A program made the translations under genes and the position numbers. Source: Bacteroidota bacterium (GTDB taxonomy: Bacteria; Bacteroidota; Bacteroidia; NS11-12g; UBA955). Taken from it: a stretch of 10,114 nt of DNA. Below the pieces are notes generated by a model. That model searched no databases. It was given only the letters and a program-made list of their open reading frames with translations, and had not been told where the DNA came from. Position 1 is the first letter of the stretch. Each line of letters starts with the position of its first letter. Shown in pieces: positions 7,092-10,114 of the stretch. The stretch is taken from NCBI GenBank assembly GCA_005788145.1, contig SXYY01000134.1, positions 1 to 10,114 on the forward strand, written 5' to 3'.

Positions 7092-7124
7092 GAAGAGGCG
7101 CCGCAGTTCCTGCGGCGCCTCTTC
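7092..7124. terminator. Hairpin terminator between clpC and the NlpC/P60 gene
   Basis: A 15-bp perfect GC-rich stem (7092-7106 with 7110-7124) with a 3-base TTC loop, core GAGGCGCCGCAG. It lies 19 bp after the clpC stop and 24 bp after the stop of the convergent gene, whose stop codon is at 7149-7151. The following T runs are short on both strands, so termination efficiency is uncertain, but position and stem strength suggest a bidirectional terminator. Confidence 0.8.
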
Positions 7125-7148
7125 CGTTTACAGACGGTTTAATCTGAG

Positions 7149-7634
7149 TTAGAAAAATCGTCGGATGTCCATAAACCGCAGTCGGTAATATTGAGAACTC
7201 AATACATCGTAACGAATCCCACCACTGGTGGCAGAATGGATAAAGTAGATCTCCGTGGGAGTAACCTCGGTGATAATGCCGACGTGTCCCATGACCCTCC
7301 GACTTGTGCTATGGCCTTTGAAACAAATCACATCGCCCGGACGCGCATGCGCGATGGAAATATGAACCCCAGCATTGTGAAACAACGAAGAACTCGCCGG
7401 TGTGCGAATACCCAAAGTGGTGTTGTAGCAATAGCCAACGAAGCCGCTACAATCAAAACCCGCAGGCGTTTTTCCACCTCCCCGGTAATGGGTACCTAAA
7501 TGTTTTCCAGCCTCCTTCAATAACTCGTTGATGGCCACCAAATCCATGTTATTTTCACCTACCAACGAGTCGGTTTGGGCCGACAATAAATTGGTAGTGA
7601 ACAAGATAGCGGCAAGAATGAGTTTTTTGATCAC
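7149..7634 (-). CDS. Exported NlpC/P60-family cysteine peptidase (C40), probable peptidoglycan endopeptidase
   Basis: A 161-residue protein with an N-terminal signal peptide (about 1-19, MIKKLILAAILF...LLSA). Signal peptidase I cleavage probably leaves Gln20 first, a common Bacteroidota pattern; there is no lipobox. The rest is one NlpC/P60 domain. The catalytic Cys is Cys62 in GFDCSGFVGYC, His117 lies in MGHVGI and the third polar residue is His133 in YFIHSA. The fold start is visible at HLGTHYRGGGKTPAGFDCSG (residues 45-64). Family members cleave the D-iso-Glu to meso-diaminopimelate bond in peptide stems. No SH3b, LysM or other wall-binding domain is present, so the enzyme is minimal, like Spr/MepS without its lipid anchor. 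The ATG lies 39 bp after the stop of the M48 gene on the same strand with no visible terminator between, so co-transcription is likely. Confidence 0.92.
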   Translation of the reverse strand: MIKKLILAAILFTTNLLSAQTDSLVGENNMDLVAINELLKEAGKHLGTHYRGGGKTPAGFDCSGFVGYCYNTTLGIRTPASSSLFHNAGVHISIAHARPGDVICFKGHSTSRRVMGHVGIITEVTPTEIYFIHSATSGGIRYDVLSSQYYRLRFMDIRRFF

Positions 7635-7673
7635 AGGGGCAATGGTTTGTTGGAATTCGCGTAATAAAATGAA

Positions 7674-8471
7674 TTAAGGAAGACAGGTGAGCATTTTTTT
7701 GTATCGCTCGGTGTAGGTGGCTCCGGTTTTACCCCCTTTTTCAGCCCAGCGTTTTTTCATGTTGGCCACGCGGTTGCCCGGATCGGGGTGGGTGCTCAAG
7801 AATTCAGGAATATTGACTTGGTTTTTCTCCTTTTGGATCTTTTCAAAAAAGCCAGCGGCACCCACTGGGTTGTAACTGGTTTGATAGAGCCAATCCACGG
7901 AACAGTTGTCGGCCTCGGTTTCTGCATCCCTCCCAAAACTCAACTGCGCCAAACCTGTAGCAACTTGCAGCAATTGTGCTTTGTTTGTACCAAAGATGAG
8001 TTCGAGCAACAAATTGGCCCCGAACTCACGGGTCATGGCATCGGTGGAATGTCGTTTTTCGGCATGCGCCATTTCATGTCCCATAACACCAGCGAGTTGG
8101 TCTTCACTTTCAAGGTATTTCATCAAGCCGGTGTACACATAAATGTACCCACCTGGCGTACAGAAGGCGTTTTGTATGGTGTCGTTGTGAATGATTCGAA
8201 CGCGCCACGGAAAGTCATTCTTATGCACCAACAAATTGGTACTCAAAATGGTGTCTCTCACATTGTAAATGTATTGATACAGCGTGCGGTTTTTTGCTGA
8301 GTCCAGAACAACTGCGGCCGATCCAGATTCAAAACTTGCGGCCACTTGTTGACCCAGTGCAACATCTTGCTCCACGGGGAAGATGTTTACTGTTCCGAGC
8401 CAATTAGAACATCCTGCGAGGGTAATGAGGCCCACAGCTGCGATGGCAATAAGGGGGTAACGGTATTTCAT
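7674..8471 (-). CDS. M48-family zinc metalloprotease lipoprotein
   Basis: I chose the ATG at 8469-8471, giving 265 residues. The frame is open to 8603, but only from this Met does a proper lipoprotein signal appear: MKYRYPLIAI, a hydrophobic run, then lipobox LAGC with Cys21 as the lipidated residue. The longer version would also overlap the upstream gene. The zinc site is HEMAH (132-136) in MGHEMAHAEKRHS, with the third ligand Glu184 in ETEAD (184-188), the M48 ExxxD signature. STHPDPGNR (226-234) is the conserved C-terminal motif of the LoiP/BepA-like subfamily. There is no TPR domain, unlike BepA. The family degrades misfolded envelope proteins, and BepA in E. coli does so for outer membrane proteins stalled at BAM. 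The gene follows an Omp85-family gene by 88 bp and precedes an NlpC/P60 gene. Anchoring in the periplasm-facing outer membrane leaflet is inferred. Confidence 0.93.
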   Translation of the reverse strand: MKYRYPLIAIAAVGLITLAGCSNWLGTVNIFPVEQDVALGQQVAASFESGSAAVVLDSAKNRTLYQYIYNVRDTILSTNLLVHKNDFPWRVRIIHNDTIQNAFCTPGGYIYVYTGLMKYLESEDQLAGVMGHEMAHAEKRHSTDAMTREFGANLLLELIFGTNKAQLLQVATGLAQLSFGRDAETEADNCSVDWLYQTSYNPVGAAGFFEKIQKEKNQVNIPEFLSTHPDPGNRVANMKKRWAEKGGKTGATYTERYKKMLTCLP

Positions 8472-8509
8472 GGGAGTTTCGAGTATCCCCCAATAGCCAA
8501 AAATGATGC

Positions 8510-8543
8510 CAAAATTACCCGTGCGAAAGAATGTGTTCGCGAA
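8510..8543 (-). promoter_or_regulatory. Candidate promoter of the M48 gene
   Basis: On the minus strand: TTCG (8543-8540), a 22-bp spacer, then TAATTTTG (8517-8510), an exact TAnnTTTG. The -33 part is a poor match to TTTG. It would begin transcription about 30 bp before the M48 ATG, allowing the M48-NlpC/P60 pair to be expressed independently of the Omp85 gene upstream. Confidence 0.4.
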
Positions 8544-8559
8544 TGGGTGGCTTGAATTG

Positions 8560-10114
8560 TTAGAATGGATAGCCAATGCCGATGGCAATGGCGGTTTCAT
8601 CAACGAGGTATTTACCCAATGATCCCGATACTTGTTTGGTCATCACCCACCTACTGTCGGCGGCTTTGCTCGGGTCGCGAATGGGGAGTCCCCAATCTAT
8701 GCGGAAGAGGAAAACGCTCAAGTCAAATCGAAAGCCAATGCCCGTGTTTACCGCAACTTCCGATAAAAAGGTATTCCGGTTGATTACGCCGTAGCCATTC
8801 GACGACCCAGCGGCGCTGAGGTTCCAAATGTTACCCGCATCCAAAAACAGGGCGCTTTCAATGAAGTTTTTGATCAACGTGAAGCGATATTCCAAATTGG
8901 CTTCGATCAAGAACTCGCCGGATCGGTCAATAATTGAACCTGAACTTTTTGGCGTATTGCCCGGACCGATGCCACGCGGACGCCAACCGCGCAAACTGTT
9001 GCTTCCACCAATAAAATACCGTTTGTCGTAGGGAATGACATTGCTGTTCCAATAGGGTAGTGCCATGCCAAAGTTGGCACGGAATGCAATGCTGTTGAGT
9101 TCGTCGATGTGCTGGTGTATGCGTATTTCTGATTCCACCTTGGCATATTGAAAGTAGTTAACGCCCAGAAATTGGTAAGAACTATCGGGATTGTAGTTTT
9201 CTTGGAAGAGGTATCGGGCCAGGCGATGCCAATTGCCCGAAGTCTCAAATCCCACCCTGCCGAAAAAGTATGTTTGTCCGGGTTTGTTCCGGTTGTTGGT
9301 ATAAATCGCCCCGAGTTTGGCGGCGGTAATAAATTGGTCGGTAAACACGCGTTTCACAAAATCTTGGTCGAGCTGAGGCAATCGCGGCAAGAACGATGGG
9401 TCAATTTCGTTTCGGTTGAAGCTAAGTTCGATGGGTGTGTAATACCAACTGAAATTTGGTCGGATAAACTGCAATGAAACGGATGCAGGCAGTGAACTCC
9501 GCCTGAAGTTTGGGTTGTTTTCCGATTGATAGCTGAGAGAGAAAACTGTGTTTTTGCGTTGATATGGATTTCGAAGGTTGAATTTTTCGAGAATGGTGAA
9601 GTTGGGCAGCGATAGCGTCATGTTGAAACCTTGCTGCAAGGCGTATTGGAAGTTACCCAAATCACCGCGCTTGAAGATTGCTTCGTATGAAGTGATGGAA
9701 CTGATTTTTAGGTTTTCTCCGTTGCCCAAGGCATTTCGGTTGTTGAACGACATGATGCCAGCCAAACCGAACGATCGCTGACTTTGCGTTTGAAAGTTGG
9801 TTCCCGAACTTCCTTGAGGAGAATACAGTCCTTGTGGTTCGATTTGGGTATAAATACGGGGTACCGCTTTGGCTACTATGCGTGTAATGATCAACCCTCG
9901 CGCGGAATCCACTTCTTGGTGCAGGTCCACATAGGAAAAGAGTGCCATATCCACCAATCCCACATACGTTTGATTTGTCACAGATTGTGAGAACCATCGC
10001 CCAGAATCAATAAGAATAACCCGGTCCAACACCTGCGTCTTGATGGGGTAATGGTTCAGCGTGAGGTGCTTTCCTCGATTGTGATAGGCTTGGGGATAGG
10101 TGTTGTTCTGATAA
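8560..10114 (-). CDS. Omp85-family (TamA/BamA-like) outer membrane protein, N-terminus beyond window
   Basis: The C-terminal 517 residues of a larger protein. The frame is open through the right edge, so the GTG at 10030-10032 is an internal Val, not a start. The visible N-terminal part (about 10114-9850) looks like a last POTRA domain: a strand-rich stretch with LVDMALFSYVDLHQEVDS, as in TamA/BamA proteins. The rest is an amphipathic beta-strand pattern typical of a 16-stranded barrel. LRGW (8983-8994), preceded by GGSNS, is the Omp85 loop-6 motif corresponding to (V/I)RG(F/Y). The chain ends in the aromatic residue Phe (AIGIGYPF), the expected C-terminal beta signal. Omp85 proteins insert barrels into, or export polypeptides across, the outer membrane. 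BamA proper and the TamA-like paralogue cannot be separated without the POTRA region. The M48 lipoprotein gene follows by 88 bp on the same strand. Confidence 0.9.
   Translation of the reverse strand, partial: YQNNTYPQAYHNRGKHLTLNHYPIKTQVLDRVILIDSGRWFSQSVTNQTYVGLVDMALFSYVDLHQEVDSARGLIITRIVAKAVPRIYTQIEPQGLYSPQGSSGTNFQTQSQRSFGLAGIMSFNNRNALGNGENLKISSITSYEAIFKRGDLGNFQYALQQGFNMTLSLPNFTILEKFNLRNPYQRKNTVFSLSYQSENNPNFRRSSLPASVSLQFIRPNFSWYYTPIELSFNRNEIDPSFLPRLPQLDQDFVKRVFTDQFITAAKLGAIYTNNRNKPGQTYFFGRVGFETSGNWHRLARYLFQENYNPDSSYQFLGVNYFQYAKVESEIRIHQHIDELNSIAFRANFGMALPYWNSNVIPYDKRYFIGGSNSLRGWRPRGIGPGNTPKSSGSIIDRSGEFLIEANLEYRFTLIKNFIESALFLDAGNIWNLSAAGSSNGYGVINRNTFLSEVAVNTGIGFRFDLSVFLFRIDWGLPIRDPSKAADSRWVMTKQVSGSLGKYLVDETAIAIGIGYPF

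Noticed and set aside
7788..8300. 170-residue plus-strand frame opposite the M48 gene
   Set aside because: It is antisense to a gene with clear HEMAH and ETEAD motifs. The translation shows no domain, and no promoter or start context supports it.
8472..8603. N-terminal extension of the M48 protease to 8603
   Set aside because: It would overlap the end of the Omp85 gene and bury the lipoprotein signal peptide and lipobox 44 residues inside the protein.
10030..10032. GTG as the start of the Omp85 gene
   Set aside because: The frame stays open for 27 more codons to the window edge, and the visible POTRA-like part is already incomplete at this point. The true start is outside the window.
1..10114. 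CRISPR array, tRNA/rRNA genes, insertion sequence or defence island
   Set aside because: I saw no spaced direct repeats, tRNA-like cloverleaf, transposase or terminal repeats. Every gene fits a conserved core or envelope family.

Overview
The window is an ordinary chromosomal segment of a member of the Bacteroidota; the order cannot be resolved by eye. Three things point there. Candidate promoters match the Bacteroidota -7 element TAnnTTTG. Starts lack clear Shine-Dalgarno sequences. The protein set is typical: a ClpC with a long C-terminal tail, a short sigma-70-family factor followed by a single-pass membrane protein, a SpI-type signal peptide leaving an N-terminal Gln, and a TamA/BamA-like Omp85 protein. 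I see no mobile element, CRISPR array, tRNA, rRNA or defence cassette, and no gene-free stretch over 300 bp.

Layout from left to right. Positions 1-949, minus strand: an ECF-like sigma factor followed 3 bp later by a single-pass membrane protein resembling an anti-sigma factor, cut by the left edge. Divergent to them, 1066-2571, plus strand: an HtrA/Deg serine protease with two PDZ domains. A 17-bp-stem hairpin at 2591-2628 separates htrA from the convergent replicative helicase gene dnaB (2636-4222, minus). A 240-bp AT-rich region (4223-4462) carries promoters for dnaB and for the divergent clpC (4463-7072, plus). Another strong hairpin (7092-7124) separates clpC from a convergent three-gene minus-strand group. 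In transcription order this group is an Omp85 (TamA/BamA-like) outer membrane protein cut by the right edge, an M48 metalloprotease lipoprotein, and an exported NlpC/P60 cysteine peptidase.

How the genes fit together: most of the window concerns protein quality control and the cell envelope. HtrA acts beyond the inner membrane, next to a possible extracytoplasmic sigma/anti-sigma pair. ClpC is a cytoplasmic unfoldase that feeds ClpP. The Omp85, M48 lipoprotein and NlpC/P60 group would act at the outer membrane and peptidoglycan. DnaB is the replication helicase and has no obvious functional link to its neighbours. I found no clearly new system. The observations most worth checking are the htrA/sigma arrangement, a shared GTTG-N22-TAnnTTTG-like promoter architecture at three genes, an interrupted inverted repeat upstream of dnaB, and the Omp85-M48-NlpC/P60 neighbourhood.
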